Source: Snodgrassella alvi (lineage in GTDB: Bacteria > Pseudomonadota > Gammaproteobacteria > Burkholderiales > Neisseriaceae). From it: a stretch of DNA of 43,029 nt. The translations under genes were made by a program, and so were the position numbers. The stretch covers positions 1 to 43,029 of the forward strand of contig NZ_MEIR01000055.1 in NCBI RefSeq assembly GCF_002777825.1. The letters are read 5' to 3'. The notes under the pieces are model-generated. The model saw only the letters and a program-made list of their open reading frames with translations, searched no databases and was not told where the DNA came from. This document shows positions 17,140-26,413 of this stretch, piece by piece (the first letter of the stretch is position 1; every line of letters begins with the position of its first letter).

Positions 17140-20100
17140 TTACAGGGCTATGCGTTTGTCCCATTCTTTGCTCAGGCGTTTGGCGGAAACGGGATAAGGG
17201 GTTTTGAGTTCCTGTGCAAACAGGGAAATGCGCAACTCTTCGAGCATCCAGCGAAATTCGGCTATGGCAGTGGGTACAGGCTGGTTTTGTTGCTGATATT
17301 GCTGTACTTTTGTTTGCCATGTGTCGGTGAGTACCTGAATGTCGGCCTCGCGGGCTGCATCACGTGCGGGGTTGCTGCCGTATTTGTCCATGCGTTTGAG
17401 CATGGCGTGTAGGTACACGGGTAGGCGCGGCCATTGCTGCCAAGGGATGGCACTGGCAAAGCCAGGATAAATCAGGCTGTTGAGGTGCTGGCGCAAAAGC
17501 TGGGTTAATGGGTGTTTCCCTAGATGGCTGTTGACTTCGGCATAAGCCTGTGCGGTTTGCAGGGCATATTGGTTGACGGCTTCTTTTACCGCAGGCAGAC
17601 GGGTGCGCGCTCGTTTGAGCTGCTCCTTAAAGGATTTTTCGTCACGTGGCAGTTCATCTTCGCCTATCAGGGCACGGTCAAGAACAGCATGGGTAAGGTC
17701 TTCACGCAGGTTGTCTGTGCCAAGATGTTTGAGCAGCATGGCGATTTGGGTGAAATCTGGCAGGCCTCTGTTGAGGTCTTTAACCTGTTCTTTCAGGTGC
17801 AGACTCATGAGGGCGAGTACGCCGCTGTGATGTGCCTGTTCGGCGGCAGCCGAGGTATCAAACAGGCGTAAGGCGATGCTGTTGTTTTTTTGCTGTTGCA
17901 GGCCAAGATAGCCGGTGAGTTGTTGCTCGGCGCGGGCAAATTTGATGCTTTCTGGCAGTTTGCCGATATCCCAGTTGGTGATGTTGTCGCGTTCAAATTC
18001 GTTGCTGTTGTCGCGGAAGGTTACTGCAGCTGCCTGTCCGAGTTGTTGTTGTAAAGCATTGAGGTCGCGCCCGCTGGCCAGCTCTGCGCCGCTATCATCT
18101 ATTACTTGAATGTTGAAATAACAATGTGCTGGCAATTGTTGTGTGCGCCAGTGTTCGATGTCTATCTGGCTGAGCAGGCGCATGTCACCTGCTTGTCGGG
18201 CAATGGTGTGTGCCAGCTGCGGCAGCAGTGGGGCATTGATATCGGGATTGCTGCTGAGAAAAGTAGTGATGAAATCGGGTACGGGTACACAGATGCGCCG
18301 GATTTGTTTGGGCAGGGCTTTGATGAGTAATTGCAGTTTTTCGCGAATCATGCCGGGTACGAGCCACTCAAGCCGCGCGGCACTGATGCGGTTGAGTAGA
18401 GGCAAGGGGATAGCTACGGTAACACCATCCAGCGGGTGATGGGGTTCGAAACGGTAGCTGAGGGCACAGCGGCCGTCTTTGGTGTTGAGGTATTCGGGAA
18501 ACTGGCTTTCGGTGACGTTGCTGGCGGCATGTTGCATCAGGTCGTCACGGCTAAGATACAGCAGTTTGGGATTTTCGGCTTCAGCCTGTTTACGCCATGT
18601 TTCAAAGGTACGGATATCGGCCAGTGGCAGATGGCGGCCTTTGCTTTCTACACTGGCTGGCAGACGTTGGTCGTAGAAGCTGAACAGGGCTTCTTCGTCT
18701 ACCAGTACATCCTGCCGGCGAGATTTATGTTCCAGCTCGGTGATTTCTTCTATCAGTTTCTGGTTATGCTGGAAAAAAGCTGCTTTGAGGCTGCATTCCT
18801 GTGCCACCAGCGCGTTGCGGATAAAGATTTCACGGGCTTCTTTTGGGTTGATGCGCCCATAGGTGACTGGTCGACGGGGCATAACGGTGAGGCCGTACAG
18901 GGTGATGCGTTCGCTGGCCACAACTTCGCCGCGTTTCTGTTCCCAGTGTGGTTCGAAGTAATGATGGCGCAAAAGATGAGGGACTTCGTTTTCAATCCAT
19001 TCCGGTTCGATTTTGCCAACATCGCGAGCATACAGACGGGTAGTTTCGGTGAGCTCGGCAGCAATAACCCATTTAGGCTTGCTTTTAAACAATGCAGAGG
19101 CAGGAAACAGATGAAAATGGATGCCACGGGCTCCAGTGTAGTCGTGTCCTTCGGGGCTTTTCAGGCCAACATTGGTTATCAGGCCGGTGAGCAGAGCGCG
19201 GTGAATCTGTTCATAGCTGGCTTCTTTGGCTTGTTGCCGGTTTTGGCGCTGCTGGCGACGGGAAATTTGTTGCTGTTTGAGTCTGGCGGATAAATCGTGA
19301 TCGTTGTTATTGTCAACTGCTGGCTGGATGGTGTTGTTGTCGGGGATTTGCCGGTAGGCGCTGGCTTTATTGGTAAGTCCCATATCGATGGCAATCTGTG
19401 CCAGTTGGTGATGCAGTTCACGCCACTCGCGCATGCGCAGGTGGGAAAGGAAGTATTGATGACACCACTGTATCATTTGCCGGTTGGATAAACCTTTATC
19501 GCGTTCACGCTGATAAGAATCCCAGATGTTGAGGTAGGCAAGAAAGTCAGATTGCTTGTCGTTGAAGCGTTCATGCGCTTTGGCTGCGGCCTCGCGTGCT
19601 TCCAATGGCCGTTCGCGCGGATCCTGAATCGACAGGGCTGCTACGATTACCAGCATTTCGGCAACGCATTGTAGGCGTTTGCCGGCCAGCAGCATGCGGC
19701 TGATGCGTGGATCCAGCGGCAGGCGTGCCATTTGTTCGCCCAGTTTGCTGAGCTGGTTGTGCTCGTCTACCGCACCAAGCTCGAGCAGGATTTGATAGCC
19801 GTCGTTGATGTAGCGCTGCTCGGGAGCCTGTAGAAAGGGAAAGGCGTTCACATCGCCCAGTTTGAGGCTAATCATGCGCAGGATAACGGCAGCAAGATTG
19901 CTGCGGATGATTTCCGGGTCGGTAAAGGCAGGGCGCTGGTTGAAGTCCTGTTCACTATACAGGCGGATACAGATACCCGCGGCAACACGGCCGCAACGGC
20001 CAGCACGCTGGCGTGCAGCAGCCTGGCTGATGGGCTCGATGTGCAATTGCTCCACTTTGGCGCGGGCAGAATAGCGTTTTACCCGAGCCAGACCAGTATC

Positions 20101-21162
20101 GATAACATAACGGATGCCGGGTACGGTAAGGGAGGTTTCGGCAACGTTGGTGGCCAGTACGATGCGCCGCTGGTGGCCACATGGATGAAAGATTTTATGC
20201 TGTTCGGCAGCAGACAGGCGCGCAAATAGGGGCAGAATTTCGTCGTTACGGCGCAACGGTGATTGCTGTAATGCATGCGCAGCTTCGCGGATTTCACGTT
20301 CGCCGGGCAGGAAGATCAGGATGTCACCATTGCCTTCACGTGCCAGCTCGTCGGTAGCATCAACGATGGCGTCGTTGATTTCTATTTCGGCTTCGTCTGC
20401 GTCGGTGCTGTGCAGGGGGCGGTAACGAATTGCTACCGGATAGGTGCGGCCGGATACTTCGATGACAGGAGCGGGTATGCCGTGCAGGGTGAAGTGCTGG
20501 CTAAAGCGTTCGGCATCGATGGTGGCAGAGGTAATGATGACTTTCAGGTCGGGGCGCCGTGGTAAAAGCTGTTTGAGATAACCCAGCAAAAAGTCGATGT
20601 TCAGGCTGCGCTCATGCGCTTCGTCAATGATGATGGTGTCGTAGGCGCTGAGAAAGCGGTCGGTCTGGCTCTCGGCCAGCAGGATACCGTCGGTCATCAG
20701 CTTGATATAGCTTTCGGGTGCGGTTTTGTCGTTAAAGCGTACTTTATAGCCTACGCTTTGACCAATCTGGCTATGCAGTTCTTCGGCAATGCGCTCGGCT
20801 ACGGAACGGGCTGCTAGCCGTCGCGGCTGAGTATGGCCAATCAGTCCAGCCACGCCGCGCCCAAGTTCGAGGCAGATTTTCGGCAGCTGGGTGGTTTTAC
20901 CTGATCCGGTTTCGCCACAGACGATAATTACCTGATGCTGGCTAATGGCTTGTTTGATTTCTGCGCGTTTTTCATGTACGGGCAGGGTATTGTCGTATTC
21001 GGGTATGGGTAGTTTGGTCAGTCGTTGCAGATAGATCTGATGGGAACGCTGATAACGGCTGTTTATTTTTTCTTCACCGCCGTAACGGGCAGGATTTTTA
21101 CAGGCTCGTTGCAGATAAAAGCGGTCTTTGCTCAGGATTTGATTAAGTTCGTATGCAGGCAT
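17140..21162 (-). CDS. hrpA: ATP-dependent RNA helicase HrpA
   Basis: Large DEAH-box 3'-5' RNA helicase of 1340 residues, the normal size for proteobacterial HrpA. The Walker A motif GETGSGKT is at residues 83-90, the DEAH box appears in IIIDEAHERSLNIDF, motif III is TSATID, and motif VI is QRAGRCGR. Helicase-associated and OB-fold domains follow. The long C-terminal HrpA-specific region (DUF3418 type) makes up the last 500 or so residues. In Escherichia coli HrpA helps process mRNA and rescue collided ribosomes. The gene is monocistronic. Its GC content is slightly above the window average, as expected of core genes. Confidence 0.97.
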   Translation of the reverse strand: MPAYELNQILSKDRFYLQRACKNPARYGGEEKINSRYQRSHQIYLQRLTKLPIPEYDNTLPVHEKRAEIKQAISQHQVIIVCGETGSGKTTQLPKICLELGRGVAGLIGHTQPRRLAARSVAERIAEELHSQIGQSVGYKVRFNDKTAPESYIKLMTDGILLAESQTDRFLSAYDTIIIDEAHERSLNIDFLLGYLKQLLPRRPDLKVIITSATIDAERFSQHFTLHGIPAPVIEVSGRTYPVAIRYRPLHSTDADEAEIEINDAIVDATDELAREGNGDILIFLPGEREIREAAHALQQSPLRRNDEILPLFARLSAAEQHKIFHPCGHQRRIVLATNVAETSLTVPGIRYVIDTGLARVKRYSARAKVEQLHIEPISQAAARQRAGRCGRVAAGICIRLYSEQDFNQRPAFTDPEIIRSNLAAVILRMISLKLGDVNAFPFLQAPEQRYINDGYQILLELGAVDEHNQLSKLGEQMARLPLDPRISRMLLAGKRLQCVAEMLVIVAALSIQDPRERPLEAREAAAKAHERFNDKQSDFLAYLNIWDSYQRERDKGLSNRQMIQWCHQYFLSHLRMREWRELHHQLAQIAIDMGLTNKASAYRQIPDNNTIQPAVDNNNDHDLSARLKQQQISRRQQRQNRQQAKEASYEQIHRALLTGLITNVGLKSPEGHDYTGARGIHFHLFPASALFKSKPKWVIAAELTETTRLYARDVGKIEPEWIENEVPHLLRHHYFEPHWEQKRGEVVASERITLYGLTVMPRRPVTYGRINPKEAREIFIRNALVAQECSLKAAFFQHNQKLIEEITELEHKSRRQDVLVDEEALFSFYDQRLPASVESKGRHLPLADIRTFETWRKQAEAENPKLLYLSRDDLMQHAASNVTESQFPEYLNTKDGRCALSYRFEPHHPLDGVTVAIPLPLLNRISAARLEWLVPGMIREKLQLLIKALPKQIRRICVPVPDFITTFLSSNPDINAPLLPQLAHTIARQAGDMRLLSQIDIEHWRTQQLPAHCYFNIQVIDDSGAELASGRDLNALQQQLGQAAAVTFRDNSNEFERDNITNWDIGKLPESIKFARAEQQLTGYLGLQQQKNNSIALRLFDTSAAAEQAHHSGVLALMSLHLKEQVKDLNRGLPDFTQIAMLLKHLGTDNLREDLTHAVLDRALIGEDELPRDEKSFKEQLKRARTRLPAVKEAVNQYALQTAQAYAEVNSHLGKHPLTQLLRQHLNSLIYPGFASAIPWQQWPRLPVYLHAMLKRMDKYGSNPARDAAREADIQVLTDTWQTKVQQYQQQNQPVPTAIAEFRWMLEELRISLFAQELKTPYPVSAKRLSKEWDKRIAL

Positions 21163-21383
21163 GGCACTGATATTGCCGGAAAATGATTGGATATGCTTAT
21201 TATAACAAATCTGCTTAAAATGCTTTTTGATGGCATTTTATAGCGGTTTTTTGTGTCTAATCAGGCAATTTGGAATATAAACTGGCGAATAAATAGCTGC
21301 GCAGTTTTCTGTTTTAAAAGCACAATAGCCGCTGTAGCAAAGTAAATAGCTTGATGCTTTGTTAGCCAATGATACTGTGTTGT

Positions 21384-21407
21384 GGTGTTCTGGTGTATTA
21401 GAACACC
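21384..21407 (-). other. Hairpin downstream of the siderophore ABC genes
   Basis: GGTGTTCT (21384-21391) pairs with AGAACACC (21400-21407) across an eight-base loop, 48 bases after the last gene of the operon on the minus strand. There is no good T tract, so it may be a weak terminator or a 3'-end stabiliser. Confidence 0.4.
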
Positions 21408-21454
21408 TCTGTGTGAATTTTGGGGTTGCTCTGTGCTGGAAACAGGCGGAATTT

Positions 21455-21694
21455 TTAGTTATGCGTGTGTTGCTGGCGCCAGATTTTCAGGCCAATCATG
21501 ATGAATACACCAAATAGAAATGTGCATACAAGTCCTATAAAAATCAACATTATACGCGCCATAGACATGCGAACTGCGGCATCGTCTCCCATAAACAGCC
21601 AGATAAACCATGAGGCCAGTATGATAAACAGGACAACGATGGCGATAATTAGTGAGGTCTGTTTACGTGGGTGGGGAGGATTATTGTTTTGCAT
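21455..21694 (-). CDS. Small two-helix membrane protein at the end of the siderophore operon
   Basis: A 79-residue protein with a proline-rich, basic N-terminus and two hydrophobic helices (about residues 14-34 and 46-68), ending in a basic, histidine-containing tail. No family recognised. It begins 11 bases after the ATPase stop and on the same strand, so it belongs to the siderophore transport operon. An accessory membrane role in that transporter is only a guess. An open frame of similar length exists on the opposite strand but lacks any supporting context. Confidence 0.65.
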   Translation of the reverse strand: MQNNNPPHPRKQTSLIIAIVVLFIILASWFIWLFMGDDAAVRMSMARIMLIFIGLVCTFLFGVFIMIGLKIWRQQHTHN

Positions 21695-21705
21695 GATATG
21701 ACCTG

Positions 21706-22464
21706 CTAGAGATGGTGGATAACGAGTGGTTTACTTTTGTGACTGACAACTTCGGTATCCAGATTAAATATGGTTTGGATATTGTCTATGGTAATCATTT
21801 CGTCTGGTGTGCCCTGCATGACAATCTGTCCGTTTTTGAGGGCAATAATATGGTCGGCATAGGCTGCGGCCATGTTGATATCATGGACAACCATGATGGT
21901 TGTCAATCCTTGTTCAGTGGTAAGCTGGCGCAGCAGGCGCATCAGCTCGCGGGCATGATACATGTCCAGATTGTTGAGCGGTTCGTCTAGAATAACATGT
22001 TTGGTTTGCTGGCAGAAAGTCATGGCTACGAGTGCGCGCTGGCGCTGGCCGCCGGATAGTGCACTCAGGTAGCGCTGTTGCAGCGGTTCCAGTTCAAAGC
22101 GCTGCAATGCCTGATCAACAATTTGCTGGTCTTCGGGAGTAACTCGCCCCTGATTGTGTGGATAGCGGCCAAACAGCAATAAATCGCGTACGGTAATTCT
22201 ACTCTGTATGTTGTTCTCTTGCGATAATATAGCCAGTTTTTGGGCGATAGCGGTAGATTTGCTGTGGCTGACATCAAGTTCATCAATATGGATGCTACCC
22301 TGTTGCAGTGGTAGCAGACGTGCAATCAGGGAAAACAGGGTGGATTTACCTGCGCCATTGGAACCAATCAGTGCGGTAATGCTTTTATCAGGTATGTCGA
22401 GATTGATATCGCGCAGGATTGGTGTGCCGTTGATGTTGTGGTTAACATTTTTTATGGTAATCAT
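21706..22464 (-). CDS. Iron-siderophore ABC transporter, ATP-binding protein
   Basis: Cytoplasmic ATPase that powers the two FecCD-type permeases encoded just upstream. It has 252 residues with Walker A GSNGAGKST (34-42), Q-loop LSQENN, signature LSGGQRQR, Walker B HVILDEP and the H-loop VVHDINMA. The last two are typical of FepC/FecE/CeuD-like ATPases. It lies about 65 bases after the second permease. The whole set resembles the FetB-E, FatB-E and CeuB-E type catecholate or anguibactin transport systems. Confidence 0.93.
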   Translation of the reverse strand: MITIKNVNHNINGTPILRDINLDIPDKSITALIGSNGAGKSTLFSLIARLLPLQQGSIHIDELDVSHSKSTAIAQKLAILSQENNIQSRITVRDLLLFGRYPHNQGRVTPEDQQIVDQALQRFELEPLQQRYLSALSGGQRQRALVAMTFCQQTKHVILDEPLNNLDMYHARELMRLLRQLTTEQGLTTIMVVHDINMAAAYADHIIALKNGQIVMQGTPDEMITIDNIQTIFNLDTEVVSHKSKPLVIHHL

Positions 22465-22531
22465 ATTGCTGTCTGGTTCAATCGGTAGGCAGAAAAACAG
22501 TTAATATAAATAAGCATGTGTCTGAAACAGT

Positions 22532-23506
22532 TTAGCGTTTACGCTTTAATACCAGCCACAGAAAGACGATGCCACCGCAAAATTCAATGACAACACTTAA
22601 TACTCCCTGCATGCCGAGTAAATGTTCAAATAATAGCTGGCCACTAATCAGTACCAGTGCGGCTACCAGAAATGCGGCTGGAATTCGCAGCTGATGCTTC
22701 ATATTGGGTACACAGGCATTCACCAGTGCACATATCAGTAAACCAAAAAAGCTCACTGGCCCCACTAGCGCGGTGGAAACCGAAACCAGCAGAGCAATCC
22801 ACAGCAGGATGCTGCGGCTCAGACGCGCATAGTTTATACCCAGTGCAATGGAGGCATTGCGCCCGAGCATAAGGACATCTAGCTGATAGCGCATTCGCCA
22901 GATCCAAACAGTGCTGACCAGCATTACGCTGATGCCGATTATCAGCATGCTGATGTTTACGGAGGTAAATTGGGCAAAATAGCGGGTCTGCGCAACGGCA
23001 AATAGGGTGGGGTCAATCAGGCGTTGCAATAAGCTATTGAAACTGCGAAACATGACGCCAAAAATCATGCCGGTGAGTATCAGTCGTGCCAAGTCACCAT
23101 TGCTGTTTTTGGTTAGTGTACGAAACAATAGTAAGGACGCCATTATCATTAATGGCGCTTCGATAATAAATTTACTCAATGCACCGATACTGGCGTAGCC
23201 CACTGCACCAAATACAAACAGGGTAACGGTTTGCAGTAGCAGATAAAGTGAATCATAGCCAAGTAATCCCGGGGTGAGAATGGGATTATGGGTCAGGGTC
23301 TGGAAAAGCAGAGTAGATACGCCAACCGCATAGGCGACAGTAAGCAGCATTAGCAGTTTTTTGCCGCGCAGTTGCAGAACGAAATCCCAACCGCCCTTGA
23401 CTCCGTAGGTCATAAACAGGATGCTGGTGATGATTAACAGAATACTGAGCACGCCGAGAAAACGTGTACCGGCATGGTGTGAAGGCATAGTTGGGTTATG
23501 CTGCAT
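22532..23506 (-). CDS. Iron-siderophore ABC transporter permease (FecCD family), second subunit
   Basis: Inner-membrane permease of 324 residues with about nine or ten hydrophobic helices and the FecCD hallmark region near the C-terminus (GPVSFFGLLICALVNACVP). That region aligns with the GxxxFvGLvvPhlvR cytoplasmic coupling loop, though its consensus proline/arginine end is altered. Its start overlaps the end of the first permease by 11 bases, the usual arrangement for a heterodimeric pair. An alternative ATG six codons on is equally possible. Partners are the binding lipoprotein and the ATPase of the same operon. Confidence 0.92.
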   Translation of the reverse strand: MQHNPTMPSHHAGTRFLGVLSILLIITSILFMTYGVKGGWDFVLQLRGKKLLMLLTVAYAVGVSTLLFQTLTHNPILTPGLLGYDSLYLLLQTVTLFVFGAVGYASIGALSKFIIEAPLMIMASLLLFRTLTKNSNGDLARLILTGMIFGVMFRSFNSLLQRLIDPTLFAVAQTRYFAQFTSVNISMLIIGISVMLVSTVWIWRMRYQLDVLMLGRNASIALGINYARLSRSILLWIALLVSVSTALVGPVSFFGLLICALVNACVPNMKHQLRIPAAFLVAALVLISGQLLFEHLLGMQGVLSVVIEFCGGIVFLWLVLKRKR

Positions 23507-24464
23507 GTACGGAAGGCTTTCTAAACAGCAGATACAAGAAAATCATGGTTCCGACAATACCGAAAATCAGGGATACCGGTATTTCATAGGGTGGGTCAAT
23601 GGTGCGACCGATAATGTCACATACCAGCAGGGCATTGGCACCTAAAAGTGCAACTGCGGGCAGATTCTGCCGTAAACGGTCACCTGCCAGCCGGGAAACG
23701 ATATTGGGTACCACTAGCCCGATAAACGGAATCTGGCCAACAGTTACCACCACAATAGCGGTAATCGTGGCTACGGTAATCAGCGAAATCCACATCATTC
23801 GGGCGTAGTTGATGCCCAGGTTAGTGCTGATATTCTGCCCCAGTCCTGCAATGGTGAGCCGGTCGGCGAGAAAATAGATAAGCAATGACATCAAGCCGGT
23901 GAGCCACAACAACTCATAGCGCCCTGCCAGCACGGCAGAGAAATCACCGGCAAACCACACAGCCAATAATTGTAAGGTGTTGGTTTCCACACCAATGAAA
24001 TTTACCATTGCTTCAATAATGCTGCCGTAAATAATGCCGATTAACGGAATCATCATTTGCCGGTGAGGGGGCAATCGGCGAAACAGAAGTAAAAACAGTG
24101 TCATGCCCAGTAATGCGGCAATACTGGCACAGCTCATTTTGGCTAGCTGGCTAGCCTGTGGCAACCAGATGGATACCAGTAATACGCCAAGTGCTGCACT
24201 TTGGGTAGCACCGACCATATTGGGTTCGAGGAAACGGTTACGCAATACAATCTGTAAAACCATGCCGGCCACTGCCAATGTGGCACCGGTGAGGATAATG
24301 GCCAGAGAGCGGGGCAGGCGGCTATACAGCAGCAGAGAGCGTGTATCACTGCTACTAAATAAATCACCCCAATGAAAAGTGGCTGCACCGATGCTAATAC
24401 TGATAATCAGTAACAATGGCAGCAGCAACAGATTGATTGTATTAATCTGGAAAGAACGAAACAT
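23496..24464 (-). CDS. Iron-siderophore ABC transporter permease (FecCD family), first subunit
   Basis: Inner-membrane permease with about ten hydrophobic helices. It shows the FecCD N-terminal region LPRSLAIILTGATLAVAGMVLQ, where the arginine-proline segment and GAxLAxaG motif are typical, and the coupling loop GQIPFIGLVVPNIVSRLAGD. The reading frame opens at a TTG at 24473; I take the ATG at 24464, giving 322 residues. It follows the binding-protein gene by about 97 bases. It should form a heterodimeric channel with the next gene product. Confidence 0.93.
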   Translation of the reverse strand: MFRSFQINTINLLLLPLLLIISISIGAATFHWGDLFSSSDTRSLLLYSRLPRSLAIILTGATLAVAGMVLQIVLRNRFLEPNMVGATQSAALGVLLVSIWLPQASQLAKMSCASIAALLGMTLFLLLFRRLPPHRQMMIPLIGIIYGSIIEAMVNFIGVETNTLQLLAVWFAGDFSAVLAGRYELLWLTGLMSLLIYFLADRLTIAGLGQNISTNLGINYARMMWISLITVATITAIVVVTVGQIPFIGLVVPNIVSRLAGDRLRQNLPAVALLGANALLVCDIIGRTIDPPYEIPVSLIFGIVGTMIFLYLLFRKPSVHAA

Positions 24465-24561
24465 AAGGCACAAAAGGATACAGACAGCAGGTTTGCGCTA
24501 TTGCCGCGGATTTTTGCGCGATAAAGCGAAACCTGATGGCTGTGGATGGATAATGCGCAGC

Positions 24562-25524
24562 TTAGTGAGTGAAAGCAGCCTTGATATTGGTTAGGTCGGT
24601 TTTCATTTGTTGCACACCGCCGGCAGCCAGATAGGAAGCGCTGCTCAGATAAATAACATGGTTTTCTTTCCATGCTTTGGACTGGCGTACCAAATCGTTG
24701 TTAAGCACAGCCTGAGCAGTTTTACCTTCTTCACCAATGGCTGCTGTGCGGTCGATAACGAATAACCAGTCTGGATTGATTTTCTGTACATATTCAAAAG
24801 ATACAGACTGGCCATGCGGTGCTTCTGGAATACTGGTATCTGCTGCCGGTACGCCTACTTGAGTATGTATCCAGCCAAAGCGTGAAGAGGATCCAAAGGC
24901 AGAAAGTTTACCAGCGTTTACCATCAGAATTAGGCCAGTCCCTTTCCCTTTGACAGCCTGCTGTGTTTCAGCCAGCAGGTTTTGGATATCATCATGCAGT
25001 TTTTTGGCTTCTGTTTCTTTCTTGAACAGTTTGCCATAGCTATCAAGCATTTTCAGGCCATCACCAATCAAATCCTGACCGCTATCAGACATATCCATAG
25101 TAGGAGCCAGCGCAGCCAGATCATCATATTTAGGTGCAGTACGGCCTGAGATGATAATCAACTGCGGTTTCAGGGCATGGAGGGCTTCCATATCCGGTTC
25201 AAACAGTGTGCCGACGTTGTTGACCGTTTCCAAAGTCTGCTGCAAATACGGCACCAGTACTTTTTTCGGTGCGCCAACTACAGGCACTTTCAATGCCTGT
25301 AAATCGTCCAGCGTAGCCATATCAAATACCACAACTTTGGATGGGTTTTCTGGTACTGCCATTTCACCACGGGCGGTATTTACGCTAACAGTTGCTCCAC
25401 TGACAGCAGCAGAAGCAGCCGTATTACTGGCGGTGCTATTTTCATTACTTTTTTGACCGCAGGCGGAAAGTAAAGACAGTGCCAGTACGGACAGAGCAAG
25501 AGGTTTCCAGCAAGATTTAATCAT
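24562..25524 (-). CDS. Siderophore-binding lipoprotein (FetB/FatB/CeuE-like)
   Basis: Periplasmic solute-binding protein anchored as a lipoprotein. The signal peptide ends in a lipobox LLSACG, followed by a Ser/Thr/Ala-rich linker and a TroA/BtuF-type two-lobe domain. The domain includes VVVFDMATLDDLQAL, the conserved MEALHALKPQLIIISGR stretch and a WLFVIDRTAAIG segment, as in binding proteins for ferric catecholates and anguibactin. The open frame reaches 25554, but the ATG at 25524 has AGGA at eight bases and gives a proper signal peptide; the protein is 320 residues. A Fur-type half site lies directly upstream. Confidence 0.93.
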   Translation of the reverse strand: MIKSCWKPLALSVLALSLLSACGQKSNENSTASNTAASAAVSGATVSVNTARGEMAVPENPSKVVVFDMATLDDLQALKVPVVGAPKKVLVPYLQQTLETVNNVGTLFEPDMEALHALKPQLIIISGRTAPKYDDLAALAPTMDMSDSGQDLIGDGLKMLDSYGKLFKKETEAKKLHDDIQNLLAETQQAVKGKGTGLILMVNAGKLSAFGSSSRFGWIHTQVGVPAADTSIPEAPHGQSVSFEYVQKINPDWLFVIDRTAAIGEEGKTAQAVLNNDLVRQSKAWKENHVIYLSSASYLAAGGVQQMKTDLTNIKAAFTH

Positions 25525-25537
25525 TTTAGAATTTCCT

Positions 25538-25546
25538 ATCATTATC
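25538..25546 (-). promoter_or_regulatory. Possible Fur box half site before the binding-protein gene
   Basis: ATCATTATC is identical to one half of the consensus Fur box; the other half is poorly matched. It lies 14 bases before the start codon, within the 80-base gap after the ferric reductase gene. Confidence 0.4.
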
Positions 25547-25604
25547 GTTTGCAATAATTATACTGCCTGAGCAGAAGTATGGTCACTTTTCTGGCGCACA
25601 GCGC

Positions 25605-26411
25605 TTATTTTTCGATAAATTTGTGCCGCGCCTCATGATAACTTTCTTCATTTTCTCCCTGACGCCAATAGGGAACAGCATAGTGGCGCTGAGGTGGTAA
25701 TTGCCATTGTGTACGCAGTAATTCACGTAGTGGTTTAACCAGTGTAGCTTCGCCCGTAACCCAGGCAAAATCATCGCAAACAAGGGGGGCAAAAGTATTT
25801 ACAAGTTTTACTAGTGCCGGAATCTGGCTTAAATCACCGTAAAAGGTATGCAGACGCATTCCAGCGGGCAGGGAAAGGGTAACTGGTAAATCCTCTGCTT
25901 GGGGCAGCAACAGCACAACATCGCCACTTGCATCCGGCTGTATACCGGCAAGCAGTGATTCAATGGCTGGCAGGGCGGTGATGTCGCCGGCAAACAAATA
26001 ACGCGCAGCCGTTTTCAGCATCGGATTCGGGCCTCCGGGTGAAGAAATACCAAGTATATCTCCCGGCTGAGCCTGTTCGGCAAATGCGGAAGCGGGGCCA
26101 CTGTCGCCATGTTTTACAAAATCAATGCTAATTGTGCATGCCTTAGCATCATAATCACGGATAGTATAGGTGCGCACAATCGGTTTATTATCCGCATCGA
26201 CCCAGTCAAAGCCGTGGCCTGAGAATTGGGGTAGTTGTGGTGTTGTCTGCCCGTGGCGCGCCAGAAAAATCTTAATATGAGCACCATTAAACTGGTGCGG
26301 ATAATCGGCCAGTTCTGCACTGTGCAAAACCAGTCTGCGCAGATTGGGGCTTAAATCAATGATATCGTGTACGCGTACCAGATACGCGTGATGTGGTGAA
26401 CGTTTATTCAT
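25605..26411 (-). CDS. Siderophore-interacting protein, FAD-dependent ferric reductase (SIP/ViuB family)
   Basis: Cytoplasmic flavoprotein of 268 residues that releases iron from imported siderophores by reduction. The FAD-binding barrel has RTYTIRDYD, followed by the SIP family stretch DFVKHGDSGPASAFAEQAQPGD and GISSPGG. The NAD(P)H-binding lobe has LFAGDITALPAI and the C-terminal GEATLVKPLRELL and PYWRQGENEESYH, all characteristic of SIPs. It is encoded two bases after the esterase and 80 bases before the binding protein, so import, cleavage and reduction are co-located. Confidence 0.95.
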   Translation of the reverse strand: MNKRSPHHAYLVRVHDIIDLSPNLRRLVLHSAELADYPHQFNGAHIKIFLARHGQTTPQLPQFSGHGFDWVDADNKPIVRTYTIRDYDAKACTISIDFVKHGDSGPASAFAEQAQPGDILGISSPGGPNPMLKTAARYLFAGDITALPAIESLLAGIQPDASGDVVLLLPQAEDLPVTLSLPAGMRLHTFYGDLSQIPALVKLVNTFAPLVCDDFAWVTGEATLVKPLRELLRTQWQLPPQRHYAVPYWRQGENEESYHEARHKFIEK

Positions 26412-26413
26412 TA

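Noticed and set aside
18436-19293. Plus-strand open frame of 285 codons opposite hrpA
   Set aside because: It lies wholly within the helicase gene, and its translation has the Cys/Phe/Gly-rich look of a reverse-complement frame. hrpA motifs on the other strand are unambiguous.
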